A DNA stretch of 64,000 nucleotides, from positions 25,309,447-25,373,446 of the forward strand of contig OX388319.1 of assembly GCA_947579605.1 (NCBI GenBank). The letters run 5' to 3'. Under the pieces are notes generated by a model that saw only the letters and a program-made list of their open reading frames with translations, was not told the DNA's origin and made no database searches. The stretch comes from Athripsodes cinereus (lineage: Eukaryota; Arthropoda; Insecta; Trichoptera; Leptoceridae). Position 1 is the first letter of the stretch, and the number at the start of each line of letters is the position of its first letter. Positions 24,305 to 36,019 of the stretch are shown here, one piece after another. A program made the translations under genes and the position numbers.

Positions 24305-25889
24305 GGGTTATTCCGTGTCAAATCATCACACTGATTCAGACTTGATGTCTCAGATTTTCATGATTTTTTTTATACAGCAATATATCATAGACTTATGAAA
24401 AAATACCAAATTTCAGCTATGTAGCACAATTATTTTTGAAGTTATTAATTTTTAAAGTTTTCAATTTTTATGAAAAAATCTCATGTCTTGGCACCTTTGG
24501 ATGGCTATAGACTGGCAACCAATGATGATATAAACCTGGGAGAGGTCTCGTTTTAAAGCTGTTGAATGGGGCTTCAATCTGATGTGCCACAGGATAGGGG
24601 TCACGGTTTGAAAAAAAAATTAAATTTTAAAATTAAATTTTAAAAATTAAATTTTTCAAAAAGTGACAATTTTAAAAATTCCAAAAAATTGACAAAAATA
24701 GTTTGTAATGTACTGATACATATGCCAAAATTCTATTATGGGATCTCAATGGGATCAGGAGATACAGGGCTTCAGAAATGCATGCATCGTGATATTGCGT
24801 GTTTTGACACCTTTGGATGCCTATAGACTGGCAACCAATGATGATATAAACCTGGGAGTGGTCTTATTTTAAAGCGGTTAAATAGGGCTTTACTATGATA
24901 TGCCACAAGATAGGGGTTAACTTATAAAAAAAAAAAATTAAATTTAAATTTTTCTAAAAATGGCAATTTTAAAATTTAAAAAAATTCTCAAAAAAAGTTT
25001 GTAATGTCTTAATACATATAATAAAATTTTATCATGGGATCTCAATGGGATCAGGAGATACAGGGCTTCAGAAATGCATGCATCGTGAAATTGCGTGTAT
25101 TTTATGCATTTCTGAAGCCCTGTTTCTCCTGATCCCATTGAGATCCCATGATAAAATTTTATTATATGTATTAAGACATTACAAACTTTTTTTGAGAATT
25201 TTTTTAAATTTCAAAATTGCCATTTTTAGAAAAATTTAAATTTAATTTTTTTTTTTTTTATAAGTTAACCCCTATTTTGTGGCATATCATAGTAGAGCCC
25301 TATTCAACCGCTTTAAAATAAGACCACTCCCAGGTTTATATCATCATTGGTTGCCAGTCTATAGGCATCCAAAGGTGTCAAAACACGCAATATCACGATG
25401 CATGCATTTCTGAAGCCCTGTATCTCCTGATCCCATTGAGATCCCATAATAGAATTTTGGCATATGTATCAATACAGTACAAACTATTTTTGACAATTTT
25501 TTGGAATTTTTAAAATTGTCACTTTTTGAAAAATTTAATTTTTAAAATTTAATTTTAAAATTTAAATTTTTTTTCTAACTGTGACCCCTATCCTGTGGCA
25601 CATCAGATTAAAGCCCCATTCAACAGCTTTAAAACGAGACCTCTCCCAGGTTTATATCATCACTGGTTGCCAGTCTATAGGCATCCAAAGGTGCCAAGAC
25701 ATGAGATTTTTTCATTAAAATTGAAAACTTTAAAAATTAATAACTTCAAAAATAATTGTGATACATAGCTGAAATTTGGTATTTTTTCATAAGTCTATGA
25801 TATATTGCTGCATAAAAAAAATCATGAAAATCTGAGACATCAAGTCTGAAAATCTCCCAAAATTGTGTTGAATTGACACGGAATGACCC
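24305..25889. mobile_element. Giant fold-back element, 1585 bp, TSD TTAT
   Basis: Two nearly complementary arms of about 785 bp (24305-25090 and 25105-25889) meet at an almost loop-less centre near 25095. Ends are GGGTTATTCCGTGTCAA and its near complement TTGACACGGAATGACCC; TTAT flanks both sides (24301-24304, 25890-25893). Each arm contains two diverged tandem units of about 300 bp, each starting with CACCTTTGGATG.CTATAGAC and ending GATACAGGGCTTCAGAAATG. No transposase frame; the short mirrored frames on both strands are a by-product of the symmetry. The family was not recognised. Confidence 0.9.
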
Positions 25890-26574
25890 TTATGTAAATA
25901 TTATTGACAGCAAACTTAGAAGAGTATAATATGTAGGTAACTTTAGCTGAAGCTTCTAGACTTTCTATCGCCTCATTAACATTTAATTAAATACGTGTCT
26001 CTATCATAATATTATGTATATCGAAATGACGAATACGAGGTGATTATATTTGATGCCTTTGATTACATACCGTAAATTTTGACGTTCGTCTACGTGACGC
26101 TCGTTCGAAAACGTAAAATTTTGAGAAACAAAACTTGTTTATTTACTGATTTATTTAGTTGCCATAGACTAAAAATCTCCACTATTGATGTAATTGCTAC
26201 CAAAGAAGCCTCAAAATCAAAAATAACTTGCACTGTGCCTGTTTATTGTGTTGCTTGTAAGATGCGAGAAAGGAAATGATTGTGGGTATGACTGTCGACA
26301 TCTCCTTAATCCATCTGGTTTATGGAAGTGTGCTTGAATGCCACAGATGCTGCGTGCTTTAAGGTGTTTGTAGATATGTGAATTTCAAGCTGAGTTCTGT
26401 CATAACAGCTGGGTCCACCACCCGCTGACGTGGCAGGGTCGAAGATATGTCAATTCTGGCGGCTTAGTAATACTGGTAGACTTGACAAGGGTGTTTAAGT
26501 TTTTAGCTATCAATGTTTTACAAAAGTCCGGAAAGTAGGGATTCGGGAAAGAGGTTATTTCAAAATATATATTC

Positions 26575-26685
26575 TATACCCTCTCGCCGTATCACAAGTA
26601 GCGTAGGCAAAGAGTACAGAATGCCCTATTGTTGTATACTTGCATACTTCTTTGGCTTAGTCAACACCATAGTCACACACTGTGG
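26575..26685 (-). mobile_element. LINE-G tail, degraded
   Basis: CTCTCGCCGTATCACAAGTAG followed by GTAGGCAAAGAGTACAGAATG matches the reversed LINE-G 3' end seen at 21060. Confidence 0.5.
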
Positions 26686-26970
26686 GCTTGTTCTGCAAAA
26701 AACTCCGTCTCATCCTATAGTTTAAAGATTCAAGAGTTTTCTATTTCCGTGATCTGACAACTGTCTGAAAAAAATAATTCAACTATCGGTACATATAGTT
26801 ACTTTTAAATGATTGCCAAGTCATGGTGTGTATTCGAATTTGGCATAATATTATCGCACCTTTGTTATAGTTCGTACTTTTTTAACTTGATTCTAGAAGA
26901 GAATTCGAAAAAAAACTATGAGCACATATACTATTATGTGTTATATTTATTTGTTTATTTATTTGTTTTT

Positions 26971-27210
26971 CCCGTGGAGCACCCGGTAAAGAATTGGTCT
27001 CCCACTCTTCTGCGTAAGTTTTCGAGTGTCCTGTAAAAGGCAGGTGTTCGAAAAAATTAAGACATTTTACATCTTAAATTCAGCGATGAGGTTTGCCACC
27101 CATCCTGAATGTCTTGATTATATATTGGCACGAAGAGGACAGTTTGCATGTTTCTTACATGCAGCTGATCTGCTGGCTACCCCACTTGTGGGATATGCCG
27201 TGATGGTATG
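26971..27210 (+). mobile_element. SINE-A copy, full length, with TSD
   Basis: Begins CCCGTGGAGCACCCGGTAAAG and ends GGATATGCCGTGATGGTATG. Flanked by TATTTATTTGTTT on both sides. Together with 45434 it represents the youngest-looking form. Confidence 0.9.
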
Positions 27211-27496
27211 GTATTTATTTGTTTATTAATTGTAGATGTGTAGGTACAGTGAAAGATTAAAATACTGATACATTATTATAAGATAAGTTATGCACGGTCG
27301 CTTTTTCGTACACATTCGTAAATACAAGTAACTACTGTAATTTCCATTTATTTGTTTTTTTCCCAATTACTATAATTTTATTGTTAGATGTCACTCCTGC
27401 ATTACTTGCTTAGCACAAGGATATGGCTACCACACTAGCCACAAGGCTGTGTTGTGGCAGAAAAACAATAGACTTTTTCTGTCAGACAAAAATAAA

Positions 27497-27590
27497 AACG
27501 GCACAAGCTTTTAGCTTAGTGTGAAAGGTGTATAAGGTTGCATTTGGGTCTATAACAAAACCAGATATATCTTTCTAAAATAAAAAAAAA
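27497..27590 (+). mobile_element. SINE-B 3' part
   Basis: ACAAGCTTTTAGCTTAGTGT, GAAAGGTGTATAAGGTTGCA, TTTGGGTCTATAACAAAACC, AGATATATCTTTCT, then an A-rich end. The head is missing. Confidence 0.65.
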
Positions 27591-28327
27591 TCGAACATAG
27601 GTTATTAACATAAACAATTTGTCATTGGATGATTTAGTGTATAAGTCAGAAGATTATCAGTTCTCATATCATCCAGTCAGTTTAGAGGAAAAGTTTTTTT
27701 TATCAAAGAGTGGGTTTCCCATTGTCTCGAAAAATGAGTCAGTCAGTAGGCTAGATATTGAATCGGACCATCTAAAAATGAAACACGAATGATAGTGAGC
27801 GAGTCGAATCGCAGTTCTATAGTTATTTACCCTTCTGTTTAAATTAATATGCCAATGTAAATTAACATAATTATTATGATAAAGATCAGTACCTATTTAA
27901 GATTATTATTATTGATTCAATCGAGCTGTAGCATCGGTCATTTTCTCGCGACTGTATATTATAGATTGTTTTTTATTATTGTGTTGTTCTTTGTTTTCGT
28001 TGCGTTACCTCTATATAGATATACCTACATAATTATCTTACACAGATATAATATACCCTACTCAGACTAGACTGTGTGGCGCGCGTTGTACTACACATAA
28101 TAACATTATAATAAATACATTCATATACATATATTGCTACTACACCTTATATTATAATGTTCTATATGTATTATTTACTTATCTGTTTACCGGTAAATAC
28201 ACATACATATTATTTATTATCTAGCAGTAACACCTAACATCTATCAGCTATCGTATCTCCTACGTTTGCGTTTGATATTCATAAAATTGATATTATTGTT
28301 CACAATATTTATTTACTACTTCTACTA

Positions 28328-28577
28328 TATCACGACATATCCCACAAGTGGGGTGGCCAGCAGACCAGCCGAACGTGATAAACATGCAAGCTGTTCTCTC
28401 CGTGCCAACAAAAAATTGAGACGTTTATTTATTTATTCTTTTTGCACATCATCATTACATAACAGTGTTAACAAAATAATATACAATTTTAAAAACTAGG
28501 ACGATGTGCAGTGGCGAGATTATCACTATAAAGTGATTTCTTCCATCTAACCACGTTTAGGATGGGTGGCAAATACT
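28328..28577 (-). mobile_element. SINE-A copy split by a LINE-E 3' end
   Basis: The tail part (28328-28420) and the AGGATGGGTGGCAAAT part (28559-28577) belong to one SINE-A. Between them lies a LINE-E 3' end in minus orientation, flanked by ACGTTTA on both sides. The LINE fragment therefore inserted after the SINE. Confidence 0.8.
28424..28558 (-). mobile_element. LINE-E 3' end inserted in SINE-A
   Basis: Begins TTTATTTATTTATTCTTTTT and contains CAGTGGCGAGATTATCACT and GTGATTTCTTCCATCTAAC, equivalents of the family's GGGCGAGTTTATCGCT block. TSD ACGTTTA. Confidence 0.7.
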
Positions 28578-28692
28578 CAGTGGGGGAAGCTAGTTTCTGC
28601 CATGAGCTTTCGGAAGAAGGGCTAAACGGTGATAGATTGGATAGAATTTACGATGTTTTTGTGTTTTCCTGAATTGTCTGTTAACATAGTTT

Positions 28693-28938
28693 CGTGGATC
28701 ACCCGACAAAGAATTGATCTGTCACTTTTTTCCGTAAGTTTTCTAGTGACCTGTAATAGGCAGGTATTCGAAAAAGTGTCAATTTATGTTGTAAATTCAG
28801 CAGCAGTTTACCACCCATTCCGAATGTCTTAGTTTTTTGTTGGCACGGAGAGAACGACTTGTATGTTTTATTACATGCAGTTGGTCTTTTAGCTATTCCA
28901 CTTGTGGAATATTCCGTGATGATGTAGTAGTAGTAGGT
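28693..28938 (+). mobile_element. SINE-A copy, full length, diverged
   Basis: CGTGGATCACCCGACAAAG at the head, GTGACCTGTAATAGGCAGG, GGTATTCGAAAAAG, CACCCATTCCGAATGTC and a (TAG)n tail. Confidence 0.85.
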
Positions 28939-29057
28939 GTGTGTAGTTAATTTTTTACGTTTTCTAGAGACATGTAGAAAAACTAACTTGCCTGCGGGCC
29001 TTTAACCAATTTGCCAAAAGTCTTGCAAAACAATAACATTTTGCTTCGTGCCTGAAT

Positions 29058-29159
29058 AGGTGCGTTTCCATTGCTTGACGAGATTATTGATTGAAATTAT
29101 TCGAAAGGCCTGAAGATTCTTTCGCTGCTTTAGTCAAGCAATGGAATGGAAACACATCT
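29058..29159. repeat. Short inverted-repeat element (MITE-like)
   Basis: Ends AGGTGCGTTTCCATTGCTTGAC and its near complement (GTCAAGCAATGGAATGGAAA with a small insertion). About 100 bp in all, no clear TSD. Confidence 0.6.
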
Positions 29160-29544
29160 TATGTAAATTTCATCGAATTCTCTGGACCTGAATTAATATT
29201 ATGAATTATAATTTAAACCTATGTAAATATATAACAATCATCTATTTAAGTATTTACTATTATAATAATTAATTGTTATAAAATGCCAAGATTAAATAAA
29301 TTATGTTTATTGTTATAAATATTTAGTAATAACTTTTAAATCACACTGTGTTTGCTTTTTATGGCGCTATTTATTCTATTATCTTCCACAAATGTTATTG
29401 TCCTCTCTCAACAATACATAATATTATTATTATTATAATGACAGATAAATATATTTTATTTGTTTGTTTATGAACCTACTCCTCTGTCACTGTGTAGCTG
29501 TTATCGAGCAACAACAATTGCACTATTGTCATGGATGTAGCTAT

Positions 29545-29740
29545 GTAGTGTCAAGAATATTAAATTTTTCTTCTCGGATGACCACGTCTCCGAGCACCAT
29601 CCTCTCAGCCAAATATATTTTCTTGGTCATTCTGTCCTCATTCATTTATTCCACGTCATGCCCAAACCATCTTAACTTATTCACATTCACTTTGGTTGTT
29701 ACACCAAATTCCATTTCACGTTCCTCTTGTATAGCACTGT
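29545..29740 (-). mobile_element. LINE C-terminal remnant
   Basis: Minus-strand reading includes NKLRWFGHDVE, then MNEDRMTKKIYLAERMVLGD, the conserved block after the reverse transcriptase in RTE-like LINEs; 44190-44690 (+) carries a related fragment. The apparent 112-codon frame on the plus strand is a shadow. Confidence 0.75.
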
Positions 29741-30119
29741 TGAGCATTATCACAGTAATAAATATATTTTTCAATACTATTTTTTGTTCGTTTTATCTTT
29801 GAATTAATAACACTCAAATAATTTAACCACGTCGTCGTTTCATGTTCTCCAATTAGCAGGGCCAGCAGGCACCAAATCTACTACATTAATAAACCATTTT
29901 TAATATAATATTCAGTTTTTTTTATACTTGTGCGTGTCGTTATCCAATTATTTTGTAATTTGCTAAAGATCGCATCTTCAGCGAGTAGATGGATTTGTAC
30001 GAAGTGTAATTAAATACCTTGTAATTATAAATCCTATTTTACTAATTGTTTTCTGCTTGGTATTATATACGTTTACAATCATATTAATATAGATGTCTAC
30101 CATTTGTTATTGTCTATAG

Positions 30120-30467
30120 CAGGGGTCGGCAACCTTTTAGCTGTGGTGTGCCATGCCACTCTACCAATATGATTCAGGGTGCCGCCTTAATTCTAAATTA
30201 TATAATGGGGTTCTAGAGGAGAAGAATTTTATACCAAATTTATCTTTTAAACATATTTATTAAAAAAATAACATAAAATTCTAACATATATTAAAATTTT
30301 TTAATGCGAGCCACGTTAGATAAATAATTATAATTAAACATTTTCTCTTATTTAAAAATCACTTCGTCTCGATATTTTCGCGATTTCCCTGATTATTTTG
30401 TAGAGTGCCATTCAGAACCCCATCGCGTGCCAAGCCTGGCACGCGTGCCATAGGTTGTCGACGCCTG
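30120..30467. mobile_element. hAT-type MITE, 348 bp, TSD GTCTATAG
   Basis: Ends CAGGGGTCGGCAACC and GGTTGTCGACGCCTG. A perfect 8-bp duplication GTCTATAG lies at 30112-30119 and 30468-30475. Non-coding. The TIR type and TSD length are diagnostic of hAT. Confidence 0.92.
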
Positions 30468-30714
30468 GTCTATAGGTACAAACTATCTGGCTAGTGTTTC
30501 TAAGCTTATACCTAGTTATAATGCCGTCTCAAGGTTTCCTTGTTCACTAACTGCTGAAGTGTTACGTATTTATTGTGATTACAACTGATGAGACAGACTT
30601 TTTTTTCGGAAAATGCACAAATTTATTTCGTTCCATGGAACACCCGTCAATTATAATAATAATAACTAGAGACAACTTTTTTAAGATGCGCCGTTTTGTG
30701 GAATAACCACCAAA

Positions 30715-30845
30715 TCTTTTGATAATGAGTTGATAAGTGGAAAGACGTCTCTCTCACGATTTATAATCTGCAGTAGAATGAAACACTTGTTTCAATTTAC
30801 ACAATTATGGAATTCTACTACGTGTGCACCGACACATTTAATTAC
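30715..30845 (+). repeat. Repeat family D copy
   Basis: GATAAGTGGAAAGACGTCTC, TCTCACGATTTATAATC, ATTATGGAATTCTACTACG and GTGCACCGACACA follow the family order. Confidence 0.7.
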
Positions 30846-30964
30846 ATTTTTAGAAACCAAATTCCTTTCTATACCAAAGTAATAAGGTGATATAATTTTT
30901 TGCATCAAAAATTATTTCACTTATCTATTTATTGAGTCGACGTTAATTTTGTAAAACTCTATGT

Positions 30965-31089
30965 TTATATATGGAAAAAAACACAATTGGTTTTAGTCAT
31001 TGGTAATTTTTTGACAATGACTTTATGAGTCGAAACCAGGCCTCTGCTCAGTAAAACTTAAACCAATTGTGTTTTTTTCCCATATATAA
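30965..31089. repeat. Inverted-repeat element, about 30-bp arms
   Basis: Arms TTATATATGGAAAAAAACAC and AATTGGTTTTA pair with AAACCAATTGTG and TTTTTTTCCCATATATAA. Inner TCATTGG / GACAATGAC also pair partly. Probably a small MITE; TSD unclear. Confidence 0.65.
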
Positions 31090-31651
31090 AAATTCTTTCG
31101 TCAAATTCGGAGAAATTATGAAGATGCATGATTATTTTAATAATTCTCATGTAGATATATATTGTCCATTTTTATTCGTTGTCAAAAATTAGTTTTTTTT
31201 ATCGATTATAATAAATAAATAAAAAAACAATGAAAATTGAGTTTTATTTTTTTTACCATTGTATCTCAGAATAAACTTAAGATGATTAGGTTTTTGTTGC
31301 ACCTAACAGCGCATATAAATGTTATTCAGATTTATGTCTTAAAATTTGTCGCGATGACTTCATTGTGTATTGTAAACTAATAAATAAAAATAAATTGTTG
31401 AATACTCAACAAAAATACCACCTACATGACCATATTATATTATATTATTGGATGTAGATAAATTTACTTAGGATATATCTATTTTGTAAAGAGCACAGGT
31501 TTTTTTTGCGAAGACTTATTTAAAAGATTATAAAAAAATCATCAATAATGAATTGTAAAGTCATTCACATATGGTTTAAAATATGACGCCGTGTTCCAGA
31601 AGTGGAGATTTTTCCAAAATCTAATCAGGTATATTTAAAATCGTTTCATTA

Positions 31652-31856
31652 TATAAGTTTATTAGTCTCCTGTAAAATGCAGGTGTTCGAAAAAATAAAG
31701 ACATTTTAGATCTTTAATTCAGCGATGACGTTTGCCATCCATCCTGAAATTCTTTTTTTTTTTTTGGCACAGAGAGGACGGCTTGCGTGTTTATTACATG
31801 CAGTTGATCTACTGGCTACCTCAGTTTTGGGATGTGCCGTGATGGTAAAGCAGTAG
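31652..31856 (+). mobile_element. SINE-A copy, 5' truncated
   Basis: From ATAAGTTTATTAGTCTCC through ATGCAGGTGTTCGAAAAAA, GCCATCCATCCTGAAAT, GGCACAGAGAGGACGG to GTGCCGTGATGGTAAAG. Confidence 0.85.
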
Positions 31857-31934
31857 TTATAATACTAGAAAATATTATGTTCAAGAAAAGTCATCTTCTC
31901 TTGTGTCGTTGGCGTCCTCAATTCTATGTATTTT

Positions 31935-32015
31935 TTTATGGCACAGATAAGGTGACATGTATGTTCATTGCATACATTTAGTCCGCTGACTTGTGGGAGA
32001 CGCTGTGATGGTGTA
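31935..32015 (+). mobile_element. SINE-A 3' fragment
   Basis: TTTATGGCACAGATAAGG, GCATACATTTAGTCCGCTG, ACTTGTGGGAGACGCTGTGA and TGGTGTAG. Its tail is the insertion target of the hAT element starting at 32024. Confidence 0.7.
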
Positions 32016-32023
32016 GATATATG

Positions 32024-32556
32024 TAGTGTTGTGGAATTCTCAAGAAATAATTATTCGAGAAATTTCTCGGTAAATTTCTCGAAGTAGAGAATTTTCCGAG
32101 ATTTTTTTTTATTTTTTATTTAACAGTATAATAATAATAATAAACACTTTATTCAATCAATCAATAACAATGTACGAATGTTGAGACTATTTATCACCAA
32201 TATAGCTACAATTAATTATGGAAACAAAATAATTTTAGGTACCTACATAGAAAAAAGTGCTAACAACTGATAAAAAATCTTAATGGTTGACACCCCACAT
32301 GCCCATATTTAAGTTTAAAAAAAATTGCAGGTACTTACATGGAAAAAAGTGTAAATAACCTCTGATTTGGGCCTTAATCAGCCCCTCAAATTTTTGGATC
32401 AATCAGGTTGGCTGCGAAGTAAACTGGGCAAAAGGTAATAATACTACTAAGAAGAATTATGGAGAGAAATTTCTCTTCCATCAGAGGAGAAATTCTCGGA
32501 GAAATTTCTCGTTCTCGAGAAATTTCTCTGGAGAATTTTCTCTTCTCACATCACTA
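32024..32556. mobile_element. hAT-type element, 533 bp, TSD GATATATG, with LINE insert
   Basis: Ends TAGTGTTGTGG / CACATCACTA, 8-bp duplication GATATATG at 32016-32023 and 32557-32564. Both ends carry clusters of the palindrome GAGAAATTTCTC. The interior from about 32131 begins ATAATAATAATAATAAACAC, a LINE 3' tail in minus orientation nested inside. Confidence 0.88.
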
Positions 32557-33567
32557 GATATATGTATAGATTATATAATAAGACTGCCTCTGCCTGTCTC
32601 TGAACTGCCCACACTACCATGAAGCCAACTATTGTTTTTGATATCGTCATCGTACGAGTATTATACTTTGTAAAAAATTAACATATCAGTGGAAAATTTA
32701 TTGAGTTTATAGTTTTATTAGTAAATCAAGTCGCCGGTAGTCTCAATTAATGATGTAATATTTATTTGTACATTGCTGCATTATCTAGGTAATAATAATT
32801 TATTCACTTTTTACACGGCAAAGCTTTTTACATGTTGAACAATAAAAATACTTAACTTATCAAACAAATCATGAGCTATTGCCGAGCTTATTGCCTAGAG
32901 GCAGTATATTTCAGGTAACCAAAGTGTGTGATTTTATTTTGACAACGTGTGTAATTAAAACTAAATGTGAACAGTTCATACTAAACTTAATTATAATTAC
33001 TTACATTCTTAGCCTTACGTGGAACATTAGGTATAGGTTCGACGTGGTCAATAGGCATTCCTTTTTCTTGTATATTTTTGTCATAGAATTTCTATGTGTT
33101 CACGTACAATGACAGCGAAAAGGTTTTTTACTGTAATGCTGTTCATTGTTTCATTTATACAATAAATAAATAATGACATGTTTCCTGTTACGAATAAGTA
33201 CTACAAAATGAAGGATTAAGGCACGGGAAGGGACTATTTAGGATAAATCAATCATATTATTGTAAATTGGAATAACTAAGCAGAGAAAAACTCGAATATT
33301 GTTCTTATATGAGAACAAAAACCTGGATCATTGTGCTATACCAGATTCAAAAATGTTTTGAACCACATTGAATATTTTATCTACGTGTGTGTTATTATCA
33401 TTTTTTTAAATCGTTTTTTCGTACATATTCAATTTAAGGATATTACGTTCTCGCCATTTAATAATAATAGACAATTTGTAATGCTCCGTTTTATGGAATA
33501 TATTATCTACTTCAAGGACGCATCCTAAAATATTGTGTCAATACTGTAACTCAATCCTTTATATCCT

Positions 33568-33720
33568 TATTAATAATAATAATAACAGTTTATTAAACAC
33601 AATATCATTTTACAATAATCGAACAATAACACAATACATTTATTTACCTAATACAATTACTCCCCAAAATTGAGCGTAGCTCGTGCTATATGAGCAAATA
33701 ATATTAACTTCACATATAAA
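33568..33720 (-). mobile_element. LINE 3' end with (ATT)n tail
   Basis: TTATTAATAATAATAATAAC, CAGTTTATTAAACACAAT and CAATAATCGAACAATAACAC are the reversed tail and 3' UTR of a LINE close to LINE-H (compare 34378 and 59165). No coding left. Confidence 0.6.
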
Positions 33721-33949
33721 CAACAATAATATACAATTTATATCAGCTATATCATATGCCAAACAATTGTGTTTTCAACCTATTCTTGAACAAAGCAAGA
33801 GACTGTCTTACGTACTTGTTTAAGAAGATCATTCCACATGGATGGTCCAGCCAAGACGAAGGCTCGAAAGGAGTTTTGAGAATGTCAAAGTAAGTAAAAA
33901 AAAAACAATTCACTTGTACGACGGTCTGAACGTCTTTCAAAATACACCT

Positions 33950-34075
33950 TCCTTTGTGACATCAGAGCGTCGGAAATGTCATTGGTGGCGAGGACTCAAT
34001 TAGTACAAAGACGCTCTGAAAGGAGGTGGCTGGGTTCTTCTGCCATGTGTTCTCGTTAAGAATGTTGAAGGGTGA
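33950..34075 (+). mobile_element. LINE-F fragment, short
   Basis: ACATCAGAGCG, GGACTCAATTAGTACAAAGA, CGCTCTGAAAGGAGGTGGCT and TGTGTTCTCG match the end of 36020-36392. Confidence 0.65.
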
Positions 34076-34084
34076 TTTGATGTT

Positions 34085-34240
34085 TTTCTTTATTTAAAAT
34101 CATCCAGCAAAGTCTCTCGTATCCGCTCATTCTTCACTCTATCATAACCCAACATTTTACCAACCATTCTTCTCAGTGATCTTCTTTGCATCTCCATAGC
34201 ATTTATTCCACTTCAACCATGTCCATCTAGCGAGCAAGGA
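34085..34240 (-). mobile_element. LINE C-terminal remnant
   Basis: Minus strand reads INAMEMQRRSLRRMVGKMLG, then YDRVKNERIRETLL, a standard block of RTE-like LINE ORFs (compare 44190-44690). Confidence 0.7.
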
Positions 34241-34377
34241 AGGCATCGGTCCGTCAATGAGTGGTAGTAATAAATACGTAATTGTTTCTTTGAATGTTTT
34301 TGCACTGTGGCACGACCGTCCTAACAAGAGGTATTCAAACTAGATTGACTGATTAATTGATATAATATATTTATTTT

Positions 34378-34510
34378 ATTTTTATTTTTTATTTATTTTA
34401 TTTAACAATAATTATACAGACATTACAATACATAGACTATTTGATAAAACTTAAATCTAAACATCCTCCTTATAGAGACAAGTCTCGTGTAAAGGAGGGT
34501 ATTGGGATTG
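34378..34510 (-). mobile_element. LINE-H 3' end
   Basis: Contains AACATCCTCCTTATAGAGAC, AAGTCTCGTGTAAAGGAGG. This block recurs at 52150-52200 and 59236-59282 (-) and at 60420-60460 (+) behind the LINE-H ORF, which ties the fragments to that LINE. Confidence 0.8.
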
Positions 34511-35094
34511 TAAGGGAGGGTATATTGCTATAGCAAACCTAATGTTATGGGTACCTCTACCTATTGCGATTGAGTACAGTAAAACCTGTTTCATATTCAA
34601 CGTGATGTTATTAAATATTAAAATATAATGTGTTTTATAAATCGACTTAAAAAAACCCAGCTTTATACTGAAAATAATATATAAAGTTACATTAACAAAC
34701 TATGCAAGATGCGAGATTCTGAGAAAATATTCTTTAAGAAAACCGAGGAGAACGTTAATAAATATTTGGAATTACTGTACCATTTTGAAAATTTGGCGAT
34801 GGGAGGTAGAAATTCAGAGTGTAAGGAAAATCGTAAAATATCAGATTTTTTGTTTTGCTTGCGAGTTGATAGCTTGATACTAATTTTATCTTTGTAGATC
34901 GCCGCCGATTGTGTTAGCCTGCTCACTTCTGCTCTAGACTGTCGCTCATATCATATGCTTTTACTTGAATAAACAAATAAATGTCTGTTAATAAATGAAA
35001 TATGTGCTATTTTCACCAAACAAAAATTACCGTGATGTGACGTAAGGAACTATAGACATACTAGAAATATAGTTTGCTCCAACTCATTTTGAAG

Positions 35095-35262
35095 GGAAAA
35101 ATTTAGAGTAATCGCGGTGTTGGAAGGCGGCAGATGTCCTGGCTGAGAAATATCCGAGAGTGGACCGGAGTTCAGAGGGTGGAAGAGCTGTTCCGGCTGG
35201 CACAGGACAGAGCCCTACGCCAGGCAGACCGCATAACCGATTTTTTATTTGAATTACCAATT
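35095..35262 (+). mobile_element. LINE C-terminal remnant
   Basis: Plus strand reads GRRQMSWLRNIREWTGVQRV, then EELFRLAQDRA and ITDFLF before a stop. This is the WLRNLREWTG...LFRLA.DR end of a further RTE-like LINE. Confidence 0.8.
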
Positions 35263-35845
35263 TAGTATATCTTTGGTAGAAACTGACTTATTCTTGAAAT
35301 GTCCGTTGGTGAGGGACGGTGCAAACAGGAATATGCTCAAATTATGCAATTATCTATTTCTTAATCACGTGTCTGGATAAAGGTGTTCATGAAGAGAACA
35401 TTGTGTGTTTTACATTCATACACATAAACGGACTCAAATATATCTTTAACATTAGGGTACATGCTAGTAATTACCTATGTGATATCGCTATTCATATATA
35501 TATATAGGTAGGCATATGTCTAAATAATAATAGTGTAGTTGTAGTTGAATCATGGATGTTGGTTGTTGAACTCGACAATTATTTTTTTTCTGGGACATGT
35601 TAATAATGATGAATTATTTGAACTCTTTACGAGTATTGTAACCTCTCAATACAATAGATGGTATTGAAGCCTTATGTGTATTATTAAGTATTTCTAGGAA
35701 TATCTATTATTTTGTTAAAATTGTATTGTAAATGGAAATTATAGCAATTACACTACACCTGTCACATGTGCAGTAACCAGCGAATTAACTGCACATAATG
35801 TACATTAAAGTTCACATTAACATAACGTAACATACATAGACAATT

Positions 35846-35965
35846 CACACAGATCGAGCTAGTCCCAAAATAACATATGAAAGTTGTATTATGGGTACTA
35901 ACGTGACGACACACATGTACATGTAACACCCCGACCCAGGACAATTTGAAAAATGTCATTCAAAG
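35846..35965 (-). mobile_element. SINE-C 3' part
   Basis: CACAGATCGAGCTAGTCCC, TTGTATTATGGGTACTAACG, TGACGACACACATG and ACCCAGGACAATTTG are the reversed 3' domain of SINE-C. Confidence 0.7.
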
Positions 35966-36019
35966 AGTCTCTGCACCACATCAGCTGTCGTAATATTGTA
36001 TATTAAGATATTAGGTACG

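Noticed and set aside
24944..25239. Two near-identical 64-codon frames on opposite strands
   Set aside because: They arise from the two arms of the fold-back element and are not genes.
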